Part shown: piece after piece, positions 1 to 7,817 of the stretch
How the letters are laid out: each line of letters begins with the position of its first letter
How positions within the stretch are numbered: position 1 is the stretch's first letter
From: an uncultured Prevotellaceae bacterium
GTDB taxonomy: Bacteria > Bacteroidota > Bacteroidia > Bacteroidales > Bacteroidaceae
Assembly (NCBI GenBank): GCA_902803455.1
Contig: CADCQC010000182.1
Span: forward strand, 1-12,374
Direction: 5' to 3'
DNA: 12,374 nt
The notes under the pieces: generated by a model
What the model was told of the DNA's origin: nothing
Seen by the model: only the letters and a program-made list of their open reading frames with translations
The model's database searches: none
Program-made: the position numbers and the translations under genes

Positions 1-2
1 AT

Positions 3-215
3 CCCATCTATTATATTGACGGCATTGCCCATTATGTGGTAGACCATACTCCATCCATTTTTTACAAGACCATCTCCTCCAACCTCAGCAGCATATGCTC
101 AAAATATGTCGACTCTTTGATAGAAGGACATTTGGAAGGAGAATTAGAGGAATCGCTGATCATCAAAGGTGGTGTCATTATCGACCAACGTATCATTGAC
201 TTTCAAAAAAGATAA
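3..215 (+). CDS. C-terminal end of an alanine dehydrogenase/PNT-like protein (N5-(carboxyethyl)ornithine synthase-like), partial
   Basis: The reading frame is open from the left edge (first full codon at 3) to TAA at 213-215 and gives 70 residues; the start lies outside the window. It opens with IYYIDGIAHYVVDHTPSIFY and continues KTISSNLSS. A VDHTPS-(I/L)-FYKT segment near the C-terminus is a pattern I associate with alanine-dehydrogenase/pyridine-nucleotide-transhydrogenase-type proteins annotated as N5-(carboxyethyl)ornithine synthase, which reductively join pyruvate to an amino-acid side chain. The nucleotide-binding core is not visible, so the assignment rests on this tail alone. The other genes concern polysaccharide, so this may be an unrelated housekeeping neighbour. 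A promoter and about 140 nt separate it from the next gene, so it is probably not in that operon. Confidence 0.5.
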   Translation, partial: PIYYIDGIAHYVVDHTPSIFYKTISSNLSSICSKYVDSLIEGHLEGELEESLIIKGGVIIDQRIIDFQKR

Positions 216-303
216 ATTTACTGAATTTGAAATGTTTACAAAAATGATGGTGAATTCCACAATCCTGTAATTCATTCGTCTCACTATTTTCTCAAGTCAA
301 AAC

Positions 304-334
304 TTGCACAATCACGCAGAAATCGCTATTTTTG
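304..334 (+). promoter_or_regulatory. Bacteroidota-type promoter for the GT-C/GtrA/GT2 operon
   Basis: A -7 box TATTTTTG at 327-334 fits the Bacteroidota consensus TAnnTTTG. A TTG at 304-306 (the core of a -33 TTTG element) lies 20 nt upstream, within the usual spacing. Transcription should begin around 339-343, leaving a leader of only about 15-20 nt before ATG 359. The in-frame TTG at 332 is the end of the -7 box itself, so it cannot be the translation start. Confidence 0.7.
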
Positions 335-358
335 CAACTTAATTATATATCATTAGAG

Positions 359-2011
359 ATGACAAAGCTACAAACGAAGTCAATATGCCACTGGGGGATT
401 CTTTCTTGTTCTGACAAGCGATATATCATTATCCTTTGCTTGTTATATGTTTGGATGTTATGGGGTATTTTCCCATTATATAACTATGAAGGTGACTCTC
501 AAAATATCATTGCAGGCGGCACAGTCCTGTTCAATCAAGGTTTTAGGCTTCCACCACTCATGGCTTACCAGTACAACATGCAGCCCATCATGGTCTACTT
601 GCTGGCCGTTTTAAAATACGTGTTTCCTTTTCTCACCACCAATGCCCTTTACTCCATTTTTACGGCATTGTGTACCTTCATTTTCATCCCCCTTTGTGTG
701 GAACTGGTGCATCGTCTCACTAATGTAGCCAGGGACATCACGCTGCTGGGAGTCATGCTTTATCCGGAATGCTATGCTATCGCCATGTATCCCAACTCCG
801 CCATCCTGCCAATGACGCTTATGGTTTGGGCGATGTTGCTGATTATCAATGGGTCGAGCAACTGGAAATGGCTGCTGTTGATGTGCATAGCCCCTGTTTT
901 CCGCATCGATATTATCATCATTTATCCCGTCATCTTCTTTCTCTTTCTTTACAAAGGAAAACCGTTTTGGAGAAGTGTGGGGCTCTCTTCTGCAGCAGCA
1001 TTCGTAATTATTGCCTTTTTGGCATTGGTCTACTGGCTTTTCCAAGCCAATCCTTTCTATGTAGTGGGCAAAGCAGGTGAGATTGATGCGATAGCCAACA
1101 AGATGATACCGTTTGTGGCTGCCATGTCTTTTTACAACGTAGTGAATCTCATTCTTATTCCGAAAGGATGCTATCTGCTGCTGAAGAGAGGTTCCTGGAA
1201 ACTTGTCCTGGCCTTAGTCGTGCCGATGTTGCTGTTGCATTACATCTACAGGTATAATGGCGGAGCAGCTAAGCACTATCTCTACATTCTGCCTTTCGCC
1301 GCTGTGATGACCGTTACTACACTCGATCACCTGCGGACATGGTGCCGCCAACATCGATGGGCCAAATATGCTATGTTGACAGGGCTTATTCTTTACTATA
1401 TCGTCTCTATCCGTTTCGATTTTCCTGACAAGCCCTGGAGAAACCTTGACACCTCTTTTTCCCGACAAGGTTTCAATATCCCCCTTTTCCATTCCAGCAG
1501 TGCCCCCTACTATCCTGAGATTGGCATTGGTACAAGCTTGGCTTTCGTCACTGCCGATGAATACATGCTTTTGTCGGGTGGACTGTTCTATTCCGACTAT
1601 ATCCATAGGATCAAAGTAAGAAAGCAGAATGATGTGTTCAACATCTGTGAATGCCTCAAAAAAGAAGATCCCGACACCCTATATCTATTAACATTCGAAT
1701 GGGATGACATGATGCTCTACCAGCCTCACTTATTGGAAGAGGGTTACACCTTAAAAGAAAAAAATGTCATGACCACAACCCTACAAAAAAACAACAAGGT
1801 GGTGAAGACTTTCTTTTTAGGTTCTGACCATAACGAAAAAGATATTAAAAAAGTGACCTCTTCGGTTCTCAACAATATCATCAAAGATCATCATCCATTG
1901 CATGTCCTCACTCTTTACGATTCTTATCTGTATACTCTTGATCAGTTAAGCAAAAAGGGAGAATGCAAAACGTTAGTTCGAGGCCTATATCAGTTTGATT
2001 CACATGATTAA
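359..2011 (+). CDS. Polytopic GT-C-type glycosyltransferase (putative polyprenyl-phosphate-sugar-dependent)
   Basis: This 550-residue protein has many hydrophobic segments: one near residues 22-40, then a series from about 80 to 370. A hydrophilic C-terminal region of about 190 residues follows. The first extracytoplasmic loop carries NYEGDSQ (E44, D46), in the position where GT-C enzymes such as the ArnT/PMT superfamily keep their acidic catalytic residues; APVFRID follows a later helix. GT-C enzymes take a sugar from a polyprenyl-phosphate donor and attach it on the periplasmic face. Downstream GtrA and GT2 genes, each overlapping the last by 8 nt, fit this: the trio resembles Gtr modules that add side sugars to O-antigen or capsule. 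The ATG at 359 was chosen because the upstream in-frame TTG (332) lies in the promoter. The sugar and the acceptor cannot be read from the sequence. Confidence 0.72.
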   Translation: MTKLQTKSICHWGILSCSDKRYIIILCLLYVWMLWGIFPLYNYEGDSQNIIAGGTVLFNQGFRLPPLMAYQYNMQPIMVYLLAVLKYVFPFLTTNALYSIFTALCTFIFIPLCVELVHRLTNVARDITLLGVMLYPECYAIAMYPNSAILPMTLMVWAMLLIINGSSNWKWLLLMCIAPVFRIDIIIIYPVIFFLFLYKGKPFWRSVGLSSAAAFVIIAFLALVYWLFQANPFYVVGKAGEIDAIANKMIPFVAAMSFYNVVNLILIPKGCYLLLKRGSWKLVLALVVPMLLLHYIYRYNGGAAKHYLYILPFAAVMTVTTLDHLRTWCRQHRWAKYAMLTGLILYYIVSIRFDFPDKPWRNLDTSFSRQGFNIPLFHSSSAPYYPEIGIGTSLAFVTADEYMLLSGGLFYSDYIHRIKVRKQNDVFNICECLKKEDPDTLYLLTFEWDDMMLYQPHLLEEGYTLKEKNVMTTTLQKNNKVVKTFFLGSDHNEKDIKKVTSSVLNNIIKDHHPLHVLTLYDSYLYTLDQLSKKGECKTLVRGLYQFDSHD

Positions 2012-2411
2012 AACGCTTATACAACTATACCATCAATTCCGCGAGTTGATACTATACGGTATTATCGGCGGATCCTGTGCCACACTTGATTTTATTATCT
2101 ATACGCTGTTGAGCATGGTAATCCCCTATCTGGCAGCCAATGTGATCAGTGTGCATTGCGGCATCTTTTGCAGTTTTTTTCTCAACCGTCAGTACAATTT
2201 CAAGGTCAAGGACAAGACCTCCTACCGTCTGAAGATTTTCTATATTGTCGGCCTGACAGGACTTGCTGTCAGCGAACTGCTTATCTATATCCTGACCGAC
2301 CTTTCCGGACTTGACCATCGCCTGTCGAAAATCATCACGATTGTCGTGTCAGCACTTTTGCAATTTTTCTTAAACAAATACATCACCTTCAAAAAACACA
2401 GCCATGGATAA
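2004..2411 (+). CDS. GtrA-family membrane protein (putative lipid-linked sugar flippase component)
   Basis: A 135-residue, four-helix protein with the GtrA-family pattern. A helix (about 14-38) starts LILYGIIGG, the second ends in FLNRQYNFK, the third spans about 70-93, and the last ends in FLNKYITFK. The twin FLN-x-x-(Y/W)-x-F motifs after helices 2 and 4 are characteristic. Family members are thought to help move undecaprenyl-phosphate sugars across the inner membrane for periplasmic transferases. ATG 2004 overlaps the upstream stop (ATGATTAA); a TTG nine bases earlier is possible but less likely because the ATG gives tight translational coupling. The stop overlaps the next start in the same way (ATGGATAA). 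Flipping activity is inferred from the family and from its place between a GT-C and a GT2 enzyme. Confidence 0.85.
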   Translation: MIKTLIQLYHQFRELILYGIIGGSCATLDFIIYTLLSMVIPYLAANVISVHCGIFCSFFLNRQYNFKVKDKTSYRLKIFYIVGLTGLAVSELLIYILTDLSGLDHRLSKIITIVVSALLQFFLNKYITFKKHSHG

Positions 2412-3135
2412 GATATTTATTGTGATGCCAGCCTACAATGAGTCGGCCAATGTTGAAGAAGTGATACGCATGTGGCATCCTGTTGCTGAACGTATCTGTG
2501 CCGCAGGTCATGAATGCAAGGTGGTCATAGCCAACGACGGGAGCAAGGACAACACCTTTGAGATTCTGACGCAACTTCAAGCCAAATACTCGCATTTAGT
2601 GCCTCTTGACAAAGCCAACTCCGGTCATGGAGCCACCGTCCTATATCTTTACCGTTATGCGATCAATGAAGGAGCAAACTTTGTCTTTCAGACCGATAGC
2701 GACGGCCAGACACTCCCCGACGAATTCTGGCAGATGTGGGAAAACAGAGACCGCTATGATTTCCAAATCGGCACCCGCGGTGGCCGTCAGGACGGCAGCA
2801 GCCGTGTCTTTGTGACCAAGACTCTCCGGTTGATTGTATGGCTGATGTTTGGCGTATGGGTGAAGGATGCCAACACTCCCTTCCGCCTGATGAAAACCGA
2901 CCGTCTGCAACGCATCCCGGATGTCATCCCTCATGACTATGGACTTGCCAATGTGGCTGTATCAGCGATTGCAGTGAAATGGAAAGAGAAACTGGCCTGG
3001 TATCCCATCACTTTCCGTCCACGCCAGGGTGGCGTCAACTCCATCAACATGAAACGAATCTGCAAGATAGGCTGGAAAGCACTGAGCGACTTCAGGAAAA
3101 TCAATAAGAGTCTGAAATCACATACTGCCCAATAG
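2404..3135 (+). CDS. GT2-family glycosyltransferase (DPM1/GtrB-like polyprenyl-phosphate sugar synthase)
   Basis: The 243-residue protein starts IFIVMPAYNESANV, followed by NDGSKDN (residues 44-50) and TDSDGQ (97-102). The DSD at 98-100 is the metal/nucleotide-binding DxD motif of GT-A family 2. VKDANTPFRLMK (153-164) matches the VxDxxxPFRL region of dolichyl- or polyprenyl-phosphate hexose synthases. Such enzymes transfer a hexose from NDP-sugar to a polyprenyl phosphate at the cytoplasmic face, supplying donor for the upstream GT-C enzyme. It lacks the C-terminal pair of transmembrane helices typical of ~300-residue GtrB proteins, so it is more like the short DPM1 form. It is the last gene of the + operon and is followed by a hairpin terminator. 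The sugar is unknown. Confidence 0.85.
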   Translation: MDKIFIVMPAYNESANVEEVIRMWHPVAERICAAGHECKVVIANDGSKDNTFEILTQLQAKYSHLVPLDKANSGHGATVLYLYRYAINEGANFVFQTDSDGQTLPDEFWQMWENRDRYDFQIGTRGGRQDGSSRVFVTKTLRLIVWLMFGVWVKDANTPFRLMKTDRLQRIPDVIPHDYGLANVAVSAIAVKWKEKLAWYPITFRPRQGGVNSINMKRICKIGWKALSDFRKINKSLKSHTAQ

Positions 3136-3176
3136 TCTCTTGCTATCATCAACAAAAGGTGTGAGACATACCTGAA

Positions 3177-3207
3177 AAAGGCGGGGAATACTCTTGTCCC
3201 TGCCTTT
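3177..3207 (+). terminator. Intrinsic terminator between convergent operons, probably bidirectional
   Basis: AAAGGCGGGGA (3177-3187) and TCCCTGCCTTT (3197-3207) pair as an 11-bp stem (one G-T wobble) with a 9-nt loop. On the + strand TTTCTTGTT follows. Read from the - strand, the stem (one C-A mismatch) is followed by a run of five T, from the A-run at 3175-3179. It can therefore stop both operons, which converge here. Confidence 0.7.
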
Positions 3208-3260
3208 CTTGTTACATACCGAATATCCTCCCAATCCTCGTCATGCCATTCAATTTCTGT

Positions 3261-3283
3261 AAAAAAAATGAACCTGCAGGGTT
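3261..3283 (-). terminator. Possible terminator at the end of the acyl-transfer operon
   Basis: On the - strand a short stem AACC/GGTT (3283-3280 with 3274-3271, 5-nt loop) overlaps the SGNH stop codon. It is followed after two bases by a run of eight T (3268-3261). The stem is weak, so it may only help the stronger hairpin further on at 3207-3177. Confidence 0.4.
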
Positions 3284-4193
3284 AATTCAGGCTATCCAAT
3301 ACATTTTTCAAGTCATGTGCAAAGATAGCAGAATAAAGTCTGGCCCCTTTATCCCACAAATGATCCTTGTCATGAAAATATTCAGGATGATCGAGAAATA
3401 ATCCCTTTGTATGGTAATCTAAGAAGGGAATATGGTGGTCTATGGCTATCGTTTTCAGAACATCGTAGCAATCTGATTCCACTTTCTTGTAAGAAGGAGA
3501 GATCGTAAAAGTCAATTGTATATTGTTTTGTTTGCAAAGAGAGATGAATCGTTGTAAATAATCTATCTTCAGGCTGTCTATATGTGTGGGTGTACTGTAA
3601 GAATACAACTTACCTGGAAATTTAGTAGGCTTAGGGTCAGGAATATACCCATGGTCACCACCTGAATGGCGGTTGATGGCAAGTCCTGCGATATTTGAAA
3701 CCGCTTTTGCGTTATAACGATAAAGGTGTGATATGCGATAAGGCCAATATTTGCCTGCTAAACGGAAAATGGAATCCGCCCGTTCATTTTTTCCTATATA
3801 TGGTGCAAAAAAGGTAATGCATCTGAAAGGATCTGGCTGTCTGATAAAATCACTGGGCTGCACTTCAAGGCATAACACCTTTGGGTGGTGTACAGCCAAG
3901 ATATGATTGAAGATGATATAATGAGAATAAATGTTATCGCTTGCGTCAATGCCTCCATTGTAAACACTCATGCCAAGTGTGTCACTGATAATAGATGGTA
4001 CATAATGACTATTGCAACGTGAGGTGCCCATCAATAACACATCCTCGTGCACATCGTTGACCAAATATTTGATTTTTGGTCCGGAAACATCATGTGTATG
4101 CTGATTGATCCACCACATGATTGCCCCACCCACACGGTCAACGATAAAAAGACTAACAAAGATGAAAAGTATGCTGATGAAAAACTTCTTCAT
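3282..4193 (-). CDS. Membrane-anchored SGNH/GDSL-like protein, partner of MBOAT (copy B)
   Basis: A 303-residue protein with one N-terminal hydrophobic anchor (residues 3-27) and a periplasmic domain. GTSRCNSHY (56-64) gives the nucleophile block with Ser58. DKDHLW (275-280) gives the Asp-xx-His pair (D275, H278) of SGNH hydrolases, and NGG (79-81) lies where the family has its block II glycine. In Dlt, alginate and peptidoglycan O-acetylation systems, an anchored SGNH protein (DltD, AlgJ/AlgX, PatB) works with an MBOAT protein and passes the acyl group to the polymer. The gene follows the MBOAT gene by 12 nt and ends the operon. It is paralogous to the protein at 10297-11262, sharing QHTHD, SDTLGMSVYNGGID and HLYRYN segments, but is shorter at the C-terminus. 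Acceptor and acyl group are unknown. Confidence 0.78.
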   Translation of the reverse strand: MKKFFISILFIFVSLFIVDRVGGAIMWWINQHTHDVSGPKIKYLVNDVHEDVLLMGTSRCNSHYVPSIISDTLGMSVYNGGIDASDNIYSHYIIFNHILAVHHPKVLCLEVQPSDFIRQPDPFRCITFFAPYIGKNERADSIFRLAGKYWPYRISHLYRYNAKAVSNIAGLAINRHSGGDHGYIPDPKPTKFPGKLYSYSTPTHIDSLKIDYLQRFISLCKQNNIQLTFTISPSYKKVESDCYDVLKTIAIDHHIPFLDYHTKGLFLDHPEYFHDKDHLWDKGARLYSAIFAHDLKNVLDSLN

Positions 4194-4205
4194 TATCTCT
4201 GTACT

Positions 4206-5308
4206 TTAAAACTGGAAATAGATAAACTGGTCACCACTCAATACGCCAAAAAGAACAATATAGGCTATCATGAAAACCAAATACATATCACGGACCAACC
4301 AGGAGCGTGATTCAGACAAGCTGAATTTCCATTGATATTCCTCTGAGAATTCCTTGATCATCAGCACGATCACTGCCAGACCAATGGCGATGAAGTTGGC
4401 ATATTCAGGATAAGGAGCACCTGGATTAACAAAAATGCCTTTTAGTACTGTTATCGCATCTTCCAACGTATGGGCTCGGAAAAAGACCAAAGTGATCACG
4501 ACCAATAAAAAAGTAACGACCCTATTACACCAGAGCCACCATTCCTTTTTCCTCAATCCATATTTTTTCTCAAATTTCCTCTGCCGCTTGTCTTTCAAAA
4601 TACAGACCACGAGATAGATGCCATGAATAGAAAAACAGACGACATAAGTCCAAGCTGCCCCATGCCAGAAACCGGAAATAAAGAAGGTGACGAAAATAGC
4701 GAAACACCACCACCATAGCTTTGTGCTCTTGCCGACCATGGGATAATAGATATAATCCATAAACCATGAGGTCAGTGAAATATGATTTCGTTTCCAATAC
4801 TCCTGGATAGATGTTGAGAAGAAATATGGCCTACGGAAATTCTCCATCAACTTGAAGCCCAACACCTTTGAGCAGCCTATGGCAATAAAACTATATCCGG
4901 CGAAATCACCATATAGTTGGAAAGGAAAGATCAACGAGGCCAAAAGATAAGAACCACCATTATGTTGATTGATGTTATTATATATGGCATCCACATACAG
5001 ACCACAGCGGTCTGCCAACCCCAACTTCATAAAATAGCCCCACACCATCAAACTCACACCAGCCATCACGCGATCATAGTCGAAATGATGCTTTTGCTTA
5101 AATTGCGGCAACAAGTTGGTAGAACGCTCGATAGGTCCCGCCACCAATTGAGGGAAAAAAGAAACAAAGAGGGCATAGGTAAAGAAATCCTTTTCCGGTT
5201 TTACATCTCCCCGATGGACATCGATCATGTAACCCATCGCCTGGAAAATATAGAAAGAGATGCCCACAGGCAAAAGGACTCTAAACTCTGGTATATTGAT
5301 CTTTACGC
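4206..5308. repeat. Direct repeat: MBOAT copy B segment matching 11272-12374
   Basis: This segment aligns without obvious gaps to 11272-12374, offset 7066 bp. Identical blocks include 4792-4832 with 11858-11898 (41 bp) and 5266-5308 with 12332-12374 (43 bp, running to the window edge). A 60-bp stretch around 4741-4800 differs at 7 places by eye. The repeats are in the same orientation. Confidence 0.85.
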
Positions 5309-5630
5309 CAAGGAATGCCATTAATGCCGTGACATTCTCGGCTGCGAAATTGAAATATTTGAAGAAAAAAAGGATCAGTAAGTTGAATACGATACCAAGC
5401 GTCAAAAATAGAGTCTTATGCTTGTCATACTTTGCCCCTCCCAATGCCGCTAAATAGGTGATGCCCGTACTTGCCAGCAAGAGAAGTGCATAAACCGGTC
5501 GCCAGTTCATATAAAAATAGTAACTGGCCGCCAGCAGGAACCAATTTCTTAATTTTATTGTGGGCAAAGTGAAATAAACAATGCACACAAGAGGAAAGAA
5601 CAATAAGAATGCTAATGAATTGAACAACAT
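4206..5630 (-). CDS. MBOAT family O-acyltransferase (AlgI/DltB-like), copy B
   Basis: A 474-residue protein with about 10-12 membrane segments, the normal length for the AlgI/DltB branch of membrane-bound O-acyltransferases. FWHGAAW (321-327) holds the catalytic His323, and a second conserved His is at 336 (SIHG). PVGISFYIFQAMGYMIDV (121-138) and FPQLVAGPIER (159-169) are typical of the branch. These enzymes take an acyl group from a cytoplasmic thioester (acetyl donor for AlgI, D-Ala-ACP for DltB) and move it through the membrane. Because its operon encodes two ACPs and an acyl ligase, an acyl-ACP donor is the natural inference. The start lies 18 nt after the stop of the reductase gene. It is a close paralogue of the partial gene at 11272-12374. 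Confidence 0.92.
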   Translation of the reverse strand: MLFNSLAFLLFFPLVCIVYFTLPTIKLRNWFLLAASYYFYMNWRPVYALLLLASTGITYLAALGGAKYDKHKTLFLTLGIVFNLLILFFFKYFNFAAENVTALMAFLGVKINIPEFRVLLPVGISFYIFQAMGYMIDVHRGDVKPEKDFFTYALFVSFFPQLVAGPIERSTNLLPQFKQKHHFDYDRVMAGVSLMVWGYFMKLGLADRCGLYVDAIYNNINQHNGGSYLLASLIFPFQLYGDFAGYSFIAIGCSKVLGFKLMENFRRPYFFSTSIQEYWKRNHISLTSWFMDYIYYPMVGKSTKLWWWCFAIFVTFFISGFWHGAAWTYVVCFSIHGIYLVVCILKDKRQRKFEKKYGLRKKEWWLWCNRVVTFLLVVITLVFFRAHTLEDAITVLKGIFVNPGAPYPEYANFIAIGLAVIVLMIKEFSEEYQWKFSLSESRSWLVRDMYLVFMIAYIVLFGVLSGDQFIYFQF

Positions 5631-5648
5631 GATTTTCTTACACTATGA

Positions 5649-6377
5649 TTATATCGTTCCGTTATCCACGTGAATGCTCTGCGCTGTCACCGACTCAGCC
5701 TTGTCAGACAAGAGAAAGGCCACCATCTCAGCAACAGATTCCTTGCTGGTGGCCGCTTTCAATGAAGTGCGAGCATAGATCTTGCCTCTCTGCTCTTCCG
5801 TCAGACTGGCGCTCATGGCCGTTTCCATGAAGCCCGGAACAACGCAATTTGAGCGGATGCCCAGCACACCCCACTCCCTGGCCGTATCCTTGGAGAAGGC
5901 CTCCAAGGCTCCTTTGCTGGATGCATACATGGCCAATCCTTTATAGCCTGTATGGACACTGATGGATGAGATATGCACGATGGATCCTTTCGTCTTGTGA
6001 AGAATCATGTTGCGGATGGCATATTTCGTCAGCATCATCGGGGTGAACACGTTAACATCGTACATATCCTTGAGCCGTTTCAGGTTCAAGTTTGTCACGA
6101 TGTCGTCATAGGCGACAGCAGCATTGTTGACAAATCCATGCAAGACAATCTCGTTGGTGACAAAAGACCTGAAGATGCTCTTTCGCGCCCCCTCTGAATC
6201 AGCCAGGTCGACACTTTTGAAAAACACACGGCCGGCAAACTCCTTCTCCAAGGCCTCAAACTCCTCTGTATGCGTGCGGGCCACGCCATACACCGTATTA
6301 CCTTCCCTGAGCAGCACCCTGCAGATCTCCAGGCCTACACCACGTGAGCAGCCCGTCACCAATATGTTTTTACTCAT
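5649..6377 (-). CDS. SDR-family oxidoreductase (FabG-like ketoacyl reductase candidate)
   Basis: A 242-residue classical short-chain dehydrogenase/reductase. TGCSRGVG (8-15) is the glycine-rich nucleotide-binding motif, NNAA (84-87) the structural motif, and N109, S138, Y151 and K155 (YASSK) form the catalytic tetrad. Arg34 (VAR, at the end of the second strand) suggests NADP(H). The likely reaction is NADPH reduction of a beta-ketoacyl-ACP, because ketoacyl synthase and ACP genes share the operon. The ATG overlaps the ligase stop (ATGA), so translation is coupled. The C-terminus ends HVDNGTI where many FabG proteins have DGG. A reductase acting on a sugar nucleotide or free acid cannot be excluded. 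It is quite different in sequence from the SDR at 8873-9619, so they are not a recent duplication. Confidence 0.85.
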   Translation of the reverse strand: MSKNILVTGCSRGVGLEICRVLLREGNTVYGVARTHTEEFEALEKEFAGRVFFKSVDLADSEGARKSIFRSFVTNEIVLHGFVNNAAVAYDDIVTNLNLKRLKDMYDVNVFTPMMLTKYAIRNMILHKTKGSIVHISSISVHTGYKGLAMYASSKGALEAFSKDTAREWGVLGIRSNCVVPGFMETAMSASLTEEQRGKIYARTSLKAATSKESVAEMVAFLLSDKAESVTAQSIHVDNGTI

Positions 6378-7588
6378 GATCTTTTCTTCTTACCTGTTCT
6401 TGTTAACGTTATCTTTTCCGCAAATTTTATCCTTCGGGGTATCTTGTAATCTTGAAGCTGGGATCCGAGATGTTTCCTGATATCCAGCTCTTTCAGTTCT
6501 GAATCCGGCTCAAGGACAACATCCGCACAAAGGACATTGCCAAGAATAGAATTGGCCTTTCCATAAACCATGGCCTGCTGAACGCCTTCCATATCCATGA
6601 TGGCCGTTTCCACCTCGTCGGGGTTGACCTTATAGCCGCCGACATTGATCAACTCATTCTTACGGCTCTTGAAACGGAAAAGTCCGGCAGACTCATCCAC
6701 CCACTCTATCAGGTCTCCAGAGTGGTAGAAATCGTCCGTGAACTGAAAACCGCTTGAACTACCCAGCAAAGACCTGTGTATCAGCAACTCGCCATCTATC
6801 ACCTTGAATTTGTCCTTCATGCTCTGGGGTAACTGGAAGCAGTCGCCTTTTGCAGCAAACAGCGTTCCGGCCTCGGTGGAAGCATAGACATTGTTGATTT
6901 TCGCATTGGGAAAGATCTTTTTGATAGAATCATATAGATGCTGGTCAGACTTTTCCCCACCCAACGTCACGCGGATCACCTTTTCGTAGGCTTTCTCATA
7001 GGGAAGCAACAGTCGGTAAAACGTAGGTGTGGCAGAGATATGGGTGATCGCCCTGTCCTGTATTTGCTGATAGACATATTCCCGAGGCTGATTGAACACG
7101 TTGACCAGCGTATTCTGATTCTCAAAAGCCTGGAAAAACACCTGCAGACCCGCCATATGTGTGGGATTGTAGGCAAAAGCCCATATCTGGTCCCGGTATT
7201 TCTCACCAATGCGTACAGAACGTGTCAAGGTGGAGACCGTATGGACCACCTTCTTGGGCTGGCCTGTCGTGCCTGAAGTGAAAATGCTGATCTCCGACTT
7301 GGAGCCCTGAACCAAAGCCACCACCTCATCCATGCTCACACACGACAAGGGCGGGATGCTTTCTGCCACGTTGATTCTGCTTTCGTCGAGACCGTCAATC
7401 TCCATGGCGTTGGTATCTGAATCCAGCAGCACCAACGGCCGGCTGGAGGCTATGGCTTTGATCAGATTGACGAAGAAAGCATAAATATCTGATGTCTTAT
7501 AATAGGGATAGTAGGTCGAGCCATCATTGAGTGAACTCAATAGATCATCATACGAATACGCCTTTCCTCTATCGAACAAGAAAATCAT
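6374..7588 (-). CDS. Compact AMP-forming acyl ligase (ANL superfamily), putative acyl-ACP synthetase
   Basis: A 404-residue adenylate-forming enzyme. FTSGTTGQPKK (103-113) is the phosphate-binding loop (A3). YASTE (235-239) is the A5 motif, YHSGD (288-292) is A7 with Asp292, and GGYKVNPDEVE (317-327) follows the hinge (A8). The extreme C-terminus ends TRTGKKKRS, which holds the catalytic A10 lysine, probably K400. ANL ligases are usually about 500 residues; here the missing ~100 residues come from the N-terminal subdomain before A3. The start is well supported because it overlaps the ACP stop (TAATG). The expected role is ATP-dependent activation of a carboxylic acid and loading onto the adjacent ACP, as DltA loads DltC. 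The acid is not predictable by eye. Confidence 0.85.
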   Translation of the reverse strand: MIFLFDRGKAYSYDDLLSSLNDGSTYYPYYKTSDIYAFFVNLIKAIASSRPLVLLDSDTNAMEIDGLDESRINVAESIPPLSCVSMDEVVALVQGSKSEISIFTSGTTGQPKKVVHTVSTLTRSVRIGEKYRDQIWAFAYNPTHMAGLQVFFQAFENQNTLVNVFNQPREYVYQQIQDRAITHISATPTFYRLLLPYEKAYEKVIRVTLGGEKSDQHLYDSIKKIFPNAKINNVYASTEAGTLFAAKGDCFQLPQSMKDKFKVIDGELLIHRSLLGSSSGFQFTDDFYHSGDLIEWVDESAGLFRFKSRKNELINVGGYKVNPDEVETAIMDMEGVQQAMVYGKANSILGNVLCADVVLEPDSELKELDIRKHLGSQLQDYKIPRRIKFAEKITLTRTGKKKRS

Positions 7589-7812
7589 TACTCACCTAAT
7601 TTTTCAAATATTTCACCTACGGTGCTCACCAATCCATCCTCGAAGATGTCGATGTCAAACTTGTCTTCTATCTTGACCGTCAGTTCTGCCAGGTCAAAAG
7701 AAGTCAGGCCTAAATCCTCGCGAAGTCTGGTTTCTGCACTGACCGTTTCCACAGGAGCCAGTTCCTTAGCGGCTCTTATCTCATTGATAATATTCAGAAT
7801 GATTTGTTCCAT
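7588..7812 (-). CDS. Acyl carrier protein (ACP-1)
   Basis: A 74-residue acidic helical protein of the normal ACP size. LREDLGLTSFDLAEL contains the phosphopantetheine attachment site with Ser38 in a near-canonical DLG-x-(D/T)-S context. It lies 5 nt after the ketoacyl synthase stop and overlaps the ligase start by one base (TAATG), so ACP and ligase are made together and are likely partners. It should carry the growing or activated acyl group as a thioester. It differs clearly in sequence from the second ACP at 9622-9852. Confidence 0.9.
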   Translation of the reverse strand: MEQIILNIINEIRAAKELAPVETVSAETRLREDLGLTSFDLAELTVKIEDKFDIDIFEDGLVSTVGEIFEKLGE

Positions 7813-7817
7813 AATCC

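Noticed and set aside
251..274. 6-bp AT-rich inverted repeat (12-nt loop) after the partial dehydrogenase-like gene
   Set aside because: Stem is weak and no real T-run follows, so I do not call it a terminator.
611..1606. Long antisense frames opposite the GT-C gene (611-1045 and 1214-1606)
   Set aside because: Their translations are low-complexity and motif-free, and they mirror a clear membrane-protein gene; they are frame shadows.
1995..2003. TTG-initiated longer start for the GtrA gene
   Set aside because: The ATG at 2004 overlaps the upstream stop in the same 8-nt arrangement as the next gene junction, which is more convincing.
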